Source: Pseudomonas sp. SST3 (lineage in GTDB: Bacteria > Pseudomonadota > Gammaproteobacteria > Pseudomonadales > Pseudomonadaceae). From it: a stretch of DNA of 64,000 nucleotides. The translations under genes and the position numbers were made by a program. The stretch covers positions 62,001 through 126,000 of the forward strand of contig NZ_QORI02000002.1 in NCBI RefSeq assembly GCF_003325755.1, read 5' to 3'. Of the stretch, positions 1-13,547 are shown piece by piece; position 1 is the stretch's first letter; each line of letters begins with the position of its first letter. The notes under the pieces were generated by a model. It did not search any database. It was not told where the DNA came from and saw only the letters and a list, made by a program, of their open reading frames with translations.

Positions 1-780
1 GCCCCGATCCGCTTCTCCCACGCTCTCGTGGAGCGCCAGGCCGAAGCGCGCAAGAACGGCCTGCTGCCGTGGCTGCGTCCAGACGCCAAGAGCCAGGTCA
101 CCTGCCGTTACGAAGGCGGCAAGGTTGTCGGCATCGACGCCATCGTGCTCTCCACCCAGCACAACCCTGAGGTCAAGCATGCCGACCTGCAGGAAGCGGT
201 GATGGAGCTGATCGTCAAACACGTGATCCCGGCCGAACTGCTGCACAAGGACACTCAGTTCCACATCAATCCGACCGGCCAGTTCATCATCGGCGGCCCG
301 GTGGGTGACTGCGGTCTGACCGGTCGCAAGATCATCGTCGACACCTACGGCGGCATGGCCCGTCACGGCGGCGGCGCCTTCTCCGGCAAGGACCCGTCCA
401 AGGTCGACCGCTCCGCTGCCTACGCTGGCCGCTACGTGGCGAAGAACATCGTCGCCGCAGGTCTTGCCGAGCGCTGCGAGATCCAGGTTTCGTACGCCAT
501 TGGCGTCGCACAACCGACTTCGATTTCGATCAACACCTTCGGCACCGGCAAGCTCAGCGATGAAAAGATCGTTGCGCTGGTTCGTGAGCATTTCGATCTG
601 CGCCCGTACGCGATCACCACCATGCTCGACCTGCTGCACCCGATGTACAAAGCCACCGCGGCCTACGGCCACTTCGGTCGCGATCCCTATGAAATGACGG
701 TCGGTGGCGACACCTTCACCGCCTTCACCTGGGAAAAGACCGATAAGGCCGACGCCTTGCGCGCGGCTGCTGGGCTCTGA
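1..780 (+). CDS. metK: S-adenosylmethionine synthetase (5' end outside the window)
   Basis: The open frame runs from base 1 without a start codon; the first residues read [10 protein letters not shown], so about the last 259 of roughly 396 residues are present. MetK makes S-adenosylmethionine from methionine and ATP in the cytoplasm. The family signature is visible as [13 protein letters not shown] followed by the glycine-rich loop [19 protein letters not shown] that binds ATP phosphates and metal, and the C-terminal domain closes with [15 protein letters not shown]. It converges with an ABC transporter on the other strand and is followed by a strong terminator. The riboswitch-controlled ahcY-metF genes, which recycle its product, lie 8 kb downstream. 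Identification is secure; the promoter and start cannot be seen. Confidence 0.97.
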   Translation, partial: APIRFSHALVERQAEARKNGLLPWLRPDAKSQVTCRYEGGKVVGIDAIVLSTQHNPEVKHADLQEAVMELIVKHVIPAELLHKDTQFHINPTGQFIIGGPVGDCGLTGRKIIVDTYGGMARHGGGAFSGKDPSKVDRSAAYAGRYVAKNIVAAGLAERCEIQVSYAIGVAQPTSISINTFGTGKLSDEKIVALVREHFDLRPYAITTMLDLLHPMYKATAAYGHFGRDPYEMTVGGDTFTAFTWEKTDKADALRAAAGL

Positions 781-782
781 CT

Positions 783-876
783 CGCCCCAACCCGTAGGGT
801 GGGTTTAGCTCACCCCCGCGGAGCTGTCGCCAACTCGGTGGGCTGAAGCCCACCCTACGAGACGGCCAAGCGCATG
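783..876. repeat. 94-bp direct repeat, copy 1, with internal inverted repeat
   Basis: This 94-bp block begins two bases after the metK stop and is repeated almost exactly at 984-1077. It contains an imperfect inverted repeat: a left arm at 794-815 that starts GTAGGGTGGG and a right arm at 837-858 that ends CCCACCCTAC. The arrangement resembles the small intergenic palindromic repeats common in Pseudomonas genomes. I see no coding potential. Confidence 0.7.
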
Positions 877-915
877 AAAAAGCCCCGCCAGCGAGAGCCG
901 GACGGGGCTTTTTTT
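877..915. terminator. Rho-independent terminator between metK and the ABC transporter
   Basis: The stem AGCCCCG (881-887) pairs with CGGGGCT (903-909), with an A tract before it and a run of seven or more T after it. It can stop transcription from both sides and sits between the convergent metK and ABC permease genes. Confidence 0.85.
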
Positions 916-983
916 CGCACGTGCGACGGCTATCTTCCGCCCTGACAGGGCAGACACCCCGCGGCACCGCTTCGGCCTCGACC

Positions 984-1077
984 CGCCCCAACCCGTAGGG
1001 TGGGGCTTCAGCCCACCACACGGACTTGCCGCCAATTCGGTGGGCTGAAGCCCACCCTACAAGACGGCCAGCGCATG
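984..1077. repeat. 94-bp direct repeat, copy 2, with internal inverted repeat
   Basis: This is the second copy of the block at 783-876, same length, differing mainly inside the left arm and loop. The arms are better matched here: 995-1017 and 1039-1060 read as near-perfect reverse complements around GGGCTTCAGCCC. Together with the first copy and the terminator it fills the 314-bp gap between metK and the permease gene; nothing else is visible there. Confidence 0.7.
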
Positions 1078-1094
1078 GAGATGCCCCGCCCGGC

Positions 1095-1856
1095 TCAGTT
1101 CTTCAACCGATAACCCGTCTTGAAGATCCACCAGATCAAGCCCAAACACAGCGCCAGGAAGCCCAGCGTCATGGCCAGACTGATGCCGACGTTAACGTCG
1201 GATACCCCGTAGAAGCTCCAGCGAAACCCGCTGATCAGGTACACCACTGGATTGAACAGCGTGACCTTTTGCCAGACTGGCGGAAGCATCTCGATGGAAT
1301 AGAAGCTGCCACCGAGAAAGGCCAAGGGCATGACGATCAACGACGGGACGATCTGCAGCTTTTCCCAACCATCCGCCCAGATGCCGATGATGAAACCGAA
1401 CAGGCAGAAGGTCACCGCCGTCAGCACCAGGAACAGAGCCATCACCCATGGGTGGGCAATTTCGTAATCGACGAACAACCGAGCGGTCAGCAGGATCACC
1501 AAGCCGAGGATGATCGATTTGGTCGCCGCTGCACCGACATATCCGATGACGATCTCCAGATACGAGACCGGCGCCGACAACACCTCGTAGATCGTCCCGG
1601 AATAACGCGGCATGTAGATGCCGAACGAGGCGTTAGAGATGCTTTCGGTCAACAGCGCCATCATGATCAGGCCGGGGATGATGAACGCGCCGTAAGGGAT
1701 GCCATGCATCGCCTCCATACGCGAACCAATGGCCGAGCCGAACACCACGAAGTACAACGAAGTTGAGATTACCGGTGTAGCGATGCTCTGCAACAGCGTG
1801 CGCCAGGTGCGCGCCAGCTCGAACAGGTAGATGGCACGGATTGCATGGAAATTCAT
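1095..1856 (-). CDS. ABC-2 type transporter, permease subunit (YadH-like)
   Basis: This 253-residue protein has about six hydrophobic segments and the ABC-2 membrane domain typical of YadH-like exporters; an early segment reads [17 protein letters not shown] and the conserved middle part includes [17 protein letters not shown] sequence ([16 protein letters not shown]). It forms the channel of an inner-membrane export pump powered by the ATPase encoded just upstream. The two genes overlap by four bases (ATGA), so they are translationally coupled. The exported substrate is not predictable from the sequence. The gene ends in the repeat/terminator region shared with metK. Confidence 0.9.
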   Translation of the reverse strand: MNFHAIRAIYLFELARTWRTLLQSIATPVISTSLYFVVFGSAIGSRMEAMHGIPYGAFIIPGLIMMALLTESISNASFGIYMPRYSGTIYEVLSAPVSYLEIVIGYVGAAATKSIILGLVILLTARLFVDYEIAHPWVMALFLVLTAVTFCLFGFIIGIWADGWEKLQIVPSLIVMPLAFLGGSFYSIEMLPPVWQKVTLFNPVVYLISGFRWSFYGVSDVNVGISLAMTLGFLALCLGLIWWIFKTGYRLKN

Positions 1857-2782
1857 GTGCGGCTGCCCTTTACCAGACTGACGAAGATTTCTTCCAGCGA
1901 ACTCTGACTCGATTGCAGATCCTTGAAATCGATGCCGTGCTCGGCGAGGCGCCTGAGCAGGTCGGCAATCCCGGTGTCCTCGTGCTGGGCATCGAAGGTA
2001 AACACCAGCTGGTTGCCGGAATCGACCAGCTCCAGCGGATACCCGGCCAGCTCGCTCGGAATCTCCGTCAGCGGCCGCTGCAGATGCAGAGTCAGTTGCT
2101 TCTTGCCGAGCTTGTGCATCAGCACCTGTTTGTCCTCGACCAGGATGATCTCACCCTTGCTGATCACACCGATGCGGTCGGCCATCTCCTCGGCCTCTTC
2201 GATGTAGTGCGTGGTGAGGATGATGGTCACCCCGCGCTCGCGCAGACCGCGCACCATCTCCCACATATCGCGGCGCAGCTCCACGTCGACGCCGGCGGTG
2301 GGTTCGTCGAGAAACAGGATGTTCGGCTCGTGCGACAGCGCCTTGGCAATCATCACTCGGCGCTTCATGCCACCAGAGAGCTCGATGATCCGCGCGCTCT
2401 TCTTGTCCCACAGCGATAAATCACGCAGTAGCTTTTCCAGATAGGCATCATCCGGCGCCTTGCCGAACAGCCCGCGGGAAAAGCGCACCGTGGCCCAGAC
2501 GCTTTCGAAGCCTTCATTGAACAGCTCCTGGGGCACCAGTCCGATCTTCGAACGGGCCTCGCGGTAGTCGTTGATGATGTCGAAGCCATCGACCATCACA
2601 CGCCCGCTACCCGGATTGACGATGCCGCAGATGATGCTGATCAGTGTGGTCTTACCTGCCCCATTGGGGCCCAGCAGTGCGAAGATTTCGCCCTGGCGGA
2701 TCTGCAGGTCGATCTGTTTGAGCGCCGGATGTCCTGACGCGTAGGTCTTGCTCAGCTGTTCGATGGAGATCACGGGCTGCAC
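1853..2782 (-). CDS. ABC transporter ATP-binding subunit (YadG-like)
   Basis: This is a cytoplasmic ABC ATPase of about 309 residues. Walker A reads GPNGAGKTT near residues 38-46, the signature is LSGGMKRR, Walker B is [12 protein letters not shown], and the switch histidine lies in TTHYIEEAE. The frame stays open to a TTG at 2800, but I choose the GTG at 2782 because AGGAG lies 9 bases before it; the TTG has no ribosome-binding site and precedes this AGGAG. It powers the YadH-like permease encoded next to it. The C-terminal 80 residues are the usual accessory domain of this subfamily. It is divergent from the flavoprotein gene at 2932. Confidence 0.9.
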   Translation of the reverse strand: MQPVISIEQLSKTYASGHPALKQIDLQIRQGEIFALLGPNGAGKTTLISIICGIVNPGSGRVMVDGFDIINDYREARSKIGLVPQELFNEGFESVWATVRFSRGLFGKAPDDAYLEKLLRDLSLWDKKSARIIELSGGMKRRVMIAKALSHEPNILFLDEPTAGVDVELRRDMWEMVRGLRERGVTIILTTHYIEEAEEMADRIGVISKGEIILVEDKQVLMHKLGKKQLTLHLQRPLTEIPSELAGYPLELVDSGNQLVFTFDAQHEDTGIADLLRRLAEHGIDFKDLQSSQSSLEEIFVSLVKGSRT

Positions 2783-2931
2783 GGATGAAACACTCCTCAA
2801 AACATTGGCTGACGATTGTACGACGCAGTTGGTTAGCTCACTAATCGATGCGGTTGATAACGATCATGTCCACTGCCGCATCGCGGGCGCATGCTTTTCA
2901 TGCCGTCGTGACAGCCAAGAGGGGCACCGCC

Positions 2932-5995
<3,064 letters not shown>

Positions 5996-6054
5996 CGGCA
6001 CTTCACGGCCCGCCTCAAGTCATATGCATTCAATAACAAGAAAGGAACCAATGC

Positions 6055-6435
6055 ATGAGCGTCCGGCCATATTTGCTCATTCCACTGCTGTTCAGTCTAT
6101 TGGGGAGTCAGCCAGCCTTTGCCGCCAATGTCTCGGATGCGGCCTGCAGCGAAGCCCGGGAGCAGATCAGCGAACAGATCAAGACGACGCGCCTCAAGGG
6201 AGATGTCGGCCAACGCGCCGCGATGGAAACCCGCCTGCACGCCCTTGATGAGCGCTGCCGCCGAATCGTTCCGCTGCAACCCAACCACCACGAGGTCGAG
6301 CGGGCATCGCGCGCGGCAACGGTGCGCGAGGCGCAGCTGCGCGAAGCATTGGCGACAGGTGATCCAGAGGTAATCGAATTGAGCAAGCGCCGGCTCGATC
6401 ACGCGAGAAAGCAACTGGAAGCCGCCAAACGCTGA
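6055..6435 (+). CDS. DUF1090 (YqjC-like) periplasmic protein
   Basis: This 126-residue protein has a signal peptide (about residues 1-23, ending QPAFAA) and a mostly helical mature part. The family pattern is visible as ACSEAREQISEQIKTTRLKGD, then a second cysteine in LDERC, matching the DUF1090/YqjC family of small periplasmic proteins of unknown function. The two cysteines could form a disulfide. AAGGA lies 8 bases before the ATG at 6055; an ATG at 6051 is in another frame. It follows ligB by 59 bases and may be co-transcribed with it. No function is proposed. Confidence 0.8.
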   Translation: MSVRPYLLIPLLFSLLGSQPAFAANVSDAACSEAREQISEQIKTTRLKGDVGQRAAMETRLHALDERCRRIVPLQPNHHEVERASRAATVREAQLREALATGDPEVIELSKRRLDHARKQLEAAKR

Positions 6436-6450
6436 AAGCGCGAGCGCTGC

Positions 6451-6897
6451 TCAGTAGGCGCGGAACTCCTTGTGACAGGCCTCGCAGGCATCTTCCACGC
6501 GCTGGAACGCCGGCGCGACACTGTCGGCCGTCACGGGTGACTGAGTTGTCGCAGCAACCAGCGCCGCGGTGTGCGCCTCTAGCTCTCGAGCCATCTGATT
6601 GAAGCGTTCCTGCTGCTGCCAGACGTCCGCACGGGCATCGCTCTGTTCTTCCTTGACTTCAGGATAGTGCTGCCAGGGTTGTCGCGATAGCTCGTCCAGC
6701 TTGGCCGCGCCGTTGACGAAACCCTGTGGGTCGAACGTCAGACGCCCACGCAGCATGCCTCCCAGGTCTTCCTTGGTATCGAGCATTTGCTGATAGATGG
6801 CCTTGCGCTTGCCGAGCGGTGAGTTGGGGTCGATGCGATCGCAGCCGACCAACACAAGGGCGGCGACCAGCGACACACTCAAAGGAAACAGTTTCAT
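6451..6897 (-). CDS. Cytochrome c' family (class II) lipoprotein
   Basis: The 148-residue product has a lipoprotein signal peptide ending in LVLVGC (lipidated Cys19) and a single heme c site, CEACHKE, close to the C-terminus (Cys138, Cys141, His142). A C-terminal CxxCH on a mostly helical protein is the hallmark of cytochrome c'/c-556. It should sit in the periplasm on a membrane anchor. Cytochromes of this class bind gases or carry electrons, but no partner is encoded next to it, so the role is open. It converges with the DUF1090 gene. Confidence 0.85.
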   Translation of the reverse strand: MKLFPLSVSLVAALVLVGCDRIDPNSPLGKRKAIYQQMLDTKEDLGGMLRGRLTFDPQGFVNGAAKLDELSRQPWQHYPEVKEEQSDARADVWQQQERFNQMARELEAHTAALVAATTQSPVTADSVAPAFQRVEDACEACHKEFRAY

Positions 6898-6969
6898 GGC
6901 TCGGCCACTCGTGAATACAACGGCCGGCGATTATCCCCGCAAGCCGTCGTTTCACCAAACCCCCCGGAG

Positions 6970-7404
6970 CTACTGCGACCATTCACCGCCAGCGCTTTCA
7001 CAATCGATCTTGGTCTGCACCTGATCGCTGGACTTGTAGTGATAGGTGACTATCCGGGCATCCTTGGGCACGGTGGTCGGCAAGGTACCGTTATCCGCCT
7101 GCGTACCCGTGGCACGCTCATTGGCGAGCGTCGCAGGCGTAAGCGCCGCGATGCAGATGCCGAAATGCCCGGCTGGACAGCTGTCACGAATTTCGCGATC
7201 GGAATTCTTGATCGCTTCGTTGTCCTGGCACGCCCAATCGATGGCGTCGTCTTCCACGCCTTGGTATTCGAAGCATTTTTCCGTCGCCACAGGCGGCGGC
7301 ACCGCACCTGAGGTTTCGGCACTGACATAGCAGGAGTTGGCGGCAGCCGGCAGGGTAAAGACGGCAGCCAGGGCAAGCAGAACGCAACGGAACAAGAAAT
7401 TCAT
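6970..7404 (-). CDS. Secreted cysteine-containing protein of unknown function
   Basis: I do not recognise a family for this 144-residue protein. It starts with a clear signal peptide (MNFLFRCVLLALAAVFTLP, cleavage likely after AAA) and the mature part carries six cysteines, including a closing segment IDCESAGGEWSQ that resembles the CxxxGGxW end seen in many small secreted proteins. The ATG at 7404 is preceded by CAGGAG and is preferred over open frame further upstream. It is divergent from the Na+/H+ antiporter gene. The even number of cysteines suggests disulfides in the periplasm. Confidence 0.7.
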   Translation of the reverse strand: MNFLFRCVLLALAAVFTLPAAANSCYVSAETSGAVPPPVATEKCFEYQGVEDDAIDWACQDNEAIKNSDREIRDSCPAGHFGICIAALTPATLANERATGTQADNGTLPTTVPKDARIVTYHYKSSDQVQTKIDCESAGGEWSQ

Positions 7405-7579
7405 GTTGGCGGCTCCTGAGTCACGCCCGGCGAGATTCACCGAACCTGTTAGTTGTGACCGTTCTTGTGCGGGCTGAGTTCTGCCACTGCCGGACACCCC
7501 TAGCGTTCGCGTCGGCACCAATCGAATCAACGGCGGGTCCACTTTGCATTCGATGGTGAAAATTTGACTTGGGGATCGC

Positions 7580-8833
7580 ATGCTTGAACTCTCGGCCATA
7601 TTCATCAGCCTCACGGCATTGCTCGCCTATCTCAATTACCGATTCATAGGGCTACCGCCGACCATCGGCGTGATGGCAACGGCGCTGGCGTTTTCCCTTC
7701 TGCTGCATGGTCTGACGATGCTGGGGTTGCCAGCACTCGAAGCGCAGATCGAAACGCTGGTAGGGCGTATCGACTTCAATCATCTGTTGATGGACGGCAT
7801 GTTGTCGTTCCTGTTGTTCGCCGGTGCCCTGCATATCAACCTGTCCGATCTGCGCGCTCGCCGCTGGGCGATCGGCCTGCTGGCGACCATCGGCGTCCTG
7901 TTCTCCACCACCGTCATCGGCTTTGGCAGCTGGTGGATTCTCGATCTGTTCGGACGGCAACCGCCGCTAATCTACTGCCTGCTGTTCGGCGCGCTCATCT
8001 CACCCACCGACCCAATTGCAGTGCTGTGCATCATGCGCTCAGCCGGTGCGCCGAAGGCGCTGGAAACCACCATCGTCGGTGAATCACTCTTCAATGATGG
8101 CGTCGCAGTGGTGGTATTCACCGTACTGCTAGGCGTTCTGGCCAGAGGTGAAGCGCCGGGCGCCGGCGAAGCAGTCTGGCTGTTCATTGAGGAAGCCGGC
8201 GGCGGCATGCTACTCGGCGCATTGCTCGGCGCGCTGACCTTCGCTCTGCTTAAAAGCATCGATCAATATCAGATCGAGGTGCTGCTGACGCTGGCCCTGG
8301 TTCTGGGCGGCTACACACTGGCGACGCACCTGCACATATCCGGCCCCATCGCCATGGTCGTGGCGGGCCTGATTATTGGCAATCAGGGTCGCCGTCACGC
8401 CATGTCCGAGCACACCCGGGGCAATCTCGACAATTTCTGGGAGCTGCTCGACGAAATTCTTAACGCTGTGCTTTTCGTACTGATCGGTATGGAGCTGGTG
8501 CTGCTGCCCTTCAGCGCGCAATACCTGCTGATTGCCCTGTGCGTCACGCTGCTGATACTCGCCACGCGCCTGGTGGCAGTCGGTCCGCCAGCGCTACTGC
8601 TGCGCAGGCTCGGCCGCGCCCTACCCAACGGCACCGTGCGCATCCTCACCTGGGGTGGACTGCGGGGCGGCATTTCGGTTGCTTTGGTCCTGGCGTTGCC
8701 GGCCAGCGAAGAGCGCAACCTGCTCCTGAACATCACCTATCTGGTGGTGCTCTTCTCAATTCTGGTACAGGGCTTGAGCATCGGCCGCCTGGTACAGCGA
8801 ATCTGCACCCGCGACAGCGCCAAGCAGCGCTGA
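7580..8833 (+). CDS. CPA1-family Na+/H+ antiporter
   Basis: This 417-residue inner-membrane protein has about twelve hydrophobic segments and the CPA1 (NhaP/YjcE-like) ion-binding core: GALISPTDPIAVL followed by VGESLFNDGVAVVVF, which holds the paired acidic residues, and the late signature LTWGGLRGGISVALVLALP. It exchanges sodium or potassium for protons and helps set internal pH and ion balance. The ATG at 7580 follows GGGGA at a slightly short distance. It is divergent from the secreted protein gene and sits just ahead of the ahcY promoter region, with which it shares no obvious regulation. Confidence 0.9.
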   Translation: MLELSAIFISLTALLAYLNYRFIGLPPTIGVMATALAFSLLLHGLTMLGLPALEAQIETLVGRIDFNHLLMDGMLSFLLFAGALHINLSDLRARRWAIGLLATIGVLFSTTVIGFGSWWILDLFGRQPPLIYCLLFGALISPTDPIAVLCIMRSAGAPKALETTIVGESLFNDGVAVVVFTVLLGVLARGEAPGAGEAVWLFIEEAGGGMLLGALLGALTFALLKSIDQYQIEVLLTLALVLGGYTLATHLHISGPIAMVVAGLIIGNQGRRHAMSEHTRGNLDNFWELLDEILNAVLFVLIGMELVLLPFSAQYLLIALCVTLLILATRLVAVGPPALLLRRLGRALPNGTVRILTWGGLRGGISVALVLALPASEERNLLLNITYLVVLFSILVQGLSIGRLVQRICTRDSAKQR

Positions 8834-8853
8834 CGGAGGGCGCCGCGCCGGGC

Positions 8854-8882
8854 TTGGGATTGGCTGCGGTCGCGGCTATAAT
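8854..8882 (+). promoter_or_regulatory. Sigma-70 promoter of the ahcY-metF unit
   Basis: TTGGGA at 8854-8859 is separated by 17 bases from a consensus TATAAT at 8877-8882. Transcription would begin near 8889, about 35 bases before the riboswitch. Confidence 0.75.
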
Positions 8883-8924
8883 CGCCGAGTTTCACGCGAC
8901 CGACGCTGTTCGGCCGTGCCCGCC

Positions 8925-9018
8925 ACCATCCGAGGGGCGCTGCAGCAGGACCGCCTTCCCGGCGACGACTGTCAGGCTCGGATGGGGCGTTAACCATACG
9001 CATCAACGGCGCCCATTC
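8925..9018 (+). promoter_or_regulatory. S-adenosylhomocysteine (SAH) riboswitch
   Basis: The leader matches the SAH riboswitch architecture. The P1 stem pairs CCATCCGAG (8926-8934) with CTCGGATGG (8977-8985). The conserved GGGCGC (8935-8940), followed by TGCAGC, can pair with GCGCCC (9009-9014) to form the pseudoknot, inside the conserved CAACGGCGCCCA end. It lies between a good promoter and the ahcY start, where this RNA class is known in Pseudomonas. SAH binding turns expression on; the pseudoknot ends about 18 bases before the ribosome-binding site, which suggests control of translation initiation. Confidence 0.93.
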
Positions 9019-9044
9019 GCACAAAACGAATGGAGAACTCTTTA

Positions 9045-10454
9045 ATGAGCGCTGTCATGACGCCTGCCGGTTTCAACGATTTCAAGGTCGCCGACATTTC
9101 CCTGGCCGACTGGGGTCGCCGCGAGATCATCATCGCCGAATCGGAAATGCCCGCCCTGATGGGCCTGCGCCACAAGTACGCCGGCGAGCAGCCGCTGAAA
9201 GGCGCGAAAATCCTCGGCTGCATCCACATGACCATCCAGACCGCCGTACTGATCGAGACGCTGACTGCCCTCGGCGCCGAAGTACGCTGGTCCAGCTGCA
9301 ACATCTTCTCGACTCAGGATCAGGCCGCCGCTGCCATCGCCGCCGCCGGTATCCCCGTATTTGCCTGGAAAGGTGAGACCGAAGAAGAATACGAGTGGTG
9401 CATCGAGCAGACCATCCTCAAGGACGGCCAGCCGTGGGACGCCAACATGATCCTGGACGACGGCGGCGATCTGACCCAGATCCTGCATGACAAATACCCG
9501 CAGGTATTGGAGCGCGTGCATGGCGTCACCGAGGAAACCACCACCGGCGTGCATCGCCTGCAGGACATGCTGAAGAAAGGCACCCTGAAGATCCCGGCGA
9601 TCAACGTCAACGACTCGGTCACCAAGAGCAAGAACGACAACAAGTACGGTTGCCGTCACAGCCTCAACGACGCCATCAAGCGCGCCACCGACCACTTGCT
9701 GTCCGGCAAGCAGGCACTGGTCATCGGCTACGGCGACGTAGGCAAGGGCTCGGCCCAGTCGCTGCGTCAGGAAGGCATGATCGTCAAAGTCTCGGAAGTC
9801 GATCCCATCTGCGCCATGCAGGCGTGCATGGACGGCTTCGAACTGGTCTCTCCATACAAAGACGGCGTCAACGACGGTACCGATGGCTGCATCGACACCG
9901 CGCTGCTGGGCAAGATCGACCTGATCGTCACCACCACCGGCAACGCCAACGTTTGCGACGCCGGCATGCTCAAGGGTCTGAAGAAGCGCGCTGTAGTGTG
10001 CAACATCGGTCATTTCGACAACGAGATCGACACAGCCTTCATGCGCAAGAACTGGGCATGGGAAGAGGTCAAGCCACAGGTGCACAAGATCCATCGCACC
10101 GGCCCGGGCAGCTTCGATGCAAACAACGATGACTACCTGATTCTGCTGGCTGAAGGCCGTCTGGTGAACCTGGGCAACGCCACGGGCCACCCGAGCCGGA
10201 TCATGGACGGCTCGTTCGCCAACCAGGTGCTGGCACAGATCCACCTGTTCAACGAAAAGTTCGCCGATCTGCCGGTGATCGAAAAGACCAAGAACGTCAC
10301 CGTGATGGTCTTGCCGAAGAAGCTCGACGAGGAAGTCGCTGCCGAAATGGTCAAAGGCTTCGGTGGCGTCATCACCCGTCTGACGCCGACCCAGGCCGAG
10401 TACATCGGCGTGGAAGTCGAAGGTCCGTTCAAGCCGGATAGCTATCGCTACTAA
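9045..10454 (+). CDS. ahcY: Adenosylhomocysteinase
   Basis: AhcY splits S-adenosylhomocysteine into homocysteine and adenosine, relieving product inhibition of methyltransferases. The 469-residue length and the N-terminus [20 protein letters not shown] match Pseudomonas enzymes. The NAD-binding loop reads [13 protein letters not shown], substrate-binding sequence includes [14 protein letters not shown], and the C-terminal tail KPDSYRY that caps the neighbouring subunit's NAD site is present. I choose the ATG at 9045; the ATG at 9030 overlaps the GGAG that serves the later start. Expression should be controlled by the SAH riboswitch just upstream. metF follows after 94 bases. Confidence 0.98.
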   Translation: MSAVMTPAGFNDFKVADISLADWGRREIIIAESEMPALMGLRHKYAGEQPLKGAKILGCIHMTIQTAVLIETLTALGAEVRWSSCNIFSTQDQAAAAIAAAGIPVFAWKGETEEEYEWCIEQTILKDGQPWDANMILDDGGDLTQILHDKYPQVLERVHGVTEETTTGVHRLQDMLKKGTLKIPAINVNDSVTKSKNDNKYGCRHSLNDAIKRATDHLLSGKQALVIGYGDVGKGSAQSLRQEGMIVKVSEVDPICAMQACMDGFELVSPYKDGVNDGTDGCIDTALLGKIDLIVTTTGNANVCDAGMLKGLKKRAVVCNIGHFDNEIDTAFMRKNWAWEEVKPQVHKIHRTGPGSFDANNDDYLILLAEGRLVNLGNATGHPSRIMDGSFANQVLAQIHLFNEKFADLPVIEKTKNVTVMVLPKKLDEEVAAEMVKGFGGVITRLTPTQAEYIGVEVEGPFKPDSYRY

Positions 10455-10480
10455 GAGCAGCCTCGAGCTGAAAGCTATAA

Positions 10481-10513
10481 GCTGCAAGCCGCACAGTGCG
10501 GGCTTGCAGCTTT
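10481..10513. terminator. Stem-loop between ahcY and metF
   Basis: GCTGCAAGCC (10481-10490) pairs with GGCTTGCAGC (10501-10510), and the flanking GCAC/GTGC extends the stem; only three T follow. It may attenuate read-through or stabilise the ahcY message rather than end transcription fully. Confidence 0.5.
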
Positions 10514-10548
10514 CGTCTCGATGCTTGCCGCTAAAGGAATCTCCAACA

Positions 10549-11397
10549 ATGACGTCTCCCCGCCCTTCCATCAGCTTTGAGTTCTTTCCTACCAAGACCG
10601 AAGCCGGGCATGAAAAACTGCTCGCCACTGCCCGTAGGCTGGCCGAGTACACCCCCGATTTTTTCTCCTGCACCTACGGCGCCGGTGGCTCGACCCGCGA
10701 CCGCACACTGAACACCGTGCTGCAGCTCGACGGCGACGTGAAGGTGCCCACCGCACCGCACCTCTCCTGTGTCGGCGATAGCAAACAGGAACTGCGCGAG
10801 CTGCTGAACCTGTACAAGAACGCCGGCATCAAACGCATCGTTGCGCTGCGCGGCGACCTACCCTCCGGCATGGGCATGGCCAGTGGCGAGCTGCGCTACG
10901 CCAACGAACTGGTCGAGTTCATTCGCGCCGAAACGGGCGATCATTTTCACATCGAAATCGCGGCTTATCCGGAGATGCATCCGCAGGCGCGCAACTTCGA
11001 GGCGGATCTGGCCAACTTCGTGCGCAAGGCCAAGGCCGGCGCGGACAGTGCCATCACCCAATATTTCTTCAACGCCGACTGCTATTTCTACTTCGTCGAG
11101 CGCGTGCGCAAGCTGGGCGTGGAGACGCCGATCGTCCCGGGCATCATGCCGATCACCAACTACAGCAAGCTCGCGCGATTCTCCGACGCCTGCGGTGCCG
11201 AGATTCCGCGCTGGGTACGCAAGCAGCTGGAGTCCTACGGTGATGACATGGAAAGCATCCAGGCCTTCGGCGAACAGGTAATCAGCGAGATGTGCGAGGA
11301 GCTGCTGACCGGCGGTGCGCCGGGCTTGCACTTCTATACTCTGAACCAGGCCGAACCCAGCCTGGCCATCTGGAACAACCTCAAGCTGGCCCGCTGA
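10549..11397 (+). CDS. metF: Methylenetetrahydrofolate reductase
   Basis: MetF reduces 5,10-methylene-THF to 5-methyl-THF with FAD, supplying the methyl group for methionine. The 282-residue protein begins with SISFEFFPTKTEAG, whose glutamate is catalytic, followed by PHLSCVG and IVALRGDLP, and ends with the family motif GGAPGLHFYTLNQAEP. AAAGGA precedes the ATG at 10549 by about 10 bases. It lies downstream of ahcY with a stem-loop between them, so it probably shares the riboswitch-controlled transcript in part. It is followed by a hairpin at 11411. Confidence 0.97.
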   Translation: MTSPRPSISFEFFPTKTEAGHEKLLATARRLAEYTPDFFSCTYGAGGSTRDRTLNTVLQLDGDVKVPTAPHLSCVGDSKQELRELLNLYKNAGIKRIVALRGDLPSGMGMASGELRYANELVEFIRAETGDHFHIEIAAYPEMHPQARNFEADLANFVRKAKAGADSAITQYFFNADCYFYFVERVRKLGVETPIVPGIMPITNYSKLARFSDACGAEIPRWVRKQLESYGDDMESIQAFGEQVISEMCEELLTGGAPGLHFYTLNQAEPSLAIWNNLKLAR

Positions 11398-11410
11398 ATC
11401 ATCGATTCCG

Positions 11411-11432
11411 GCTCCCTGCGAAAACAGGGAGC
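11411..11432 (+). terminator. Stem-loop after metF
   Basis: GCTCCCTG (11411-11418) pairs perfectly with CAGGGAGC (11425-11432) around a six-base loop CGAAAA. There is no T run, so it is either a weak terminator or a 3'-end stabilising hairpin. Confidence 0.5.
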
Positions 11433-11491
11433 TGGTCAATGAACCTGTGAAATGCCACACTGTCCTACCAATGCGGCGTTAACAGGCTCTG

Positions 11492-11498
11492 TTATACT
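11492..11498 (+). promoter_or_regulatory. Possible -10 element of the rhlE gene
   Basis: TTATACT lies 136 bases before the helicase start. No convincing -35 is present at the right spacing. If it is used, the message has a leader of about 130 bases, long for this region. Confidence 0.3.
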
Positions 11499-11634
11499 CC
11501 GCGCTTCCGCCAGGTTTACGCCCGGATGCCAGTATCTTTCGATACGGCAGGACCGGACGGGATCGCACGCCAGTCGCGATTCGAACCAGGCATGACCATC
11601 CCAGGGCCGCGCCCTACACAAGACAGGATTTCTC

Positions 11635-13448
<1,814 letters not shown>

Positions 13449-13457
13449 GTCGTAAAG

Positions 13458-13499
13458 CCCAACAAAAACGCCGCCCTCAGAGGCGCGTGTTTTGTTGGT
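13458..13499. terminator. Bidirectional terminator between rhlE and oprM
   Basis: CCAACAAAAACGCC (13459-13472) pairs, with small mismatches, with GGCGCGTGTTTTGTTGG (13482-13498). The A-rich and T-rich arm ends give U tracts on both strands. The flanking genes converge on it. Confidence 0.65.
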
Positions 13500-13547
13500 G
13501 CAGCTCCGACAGGCATAGCGAGCGCCGATGCCTGCCGATAGCGGCTG

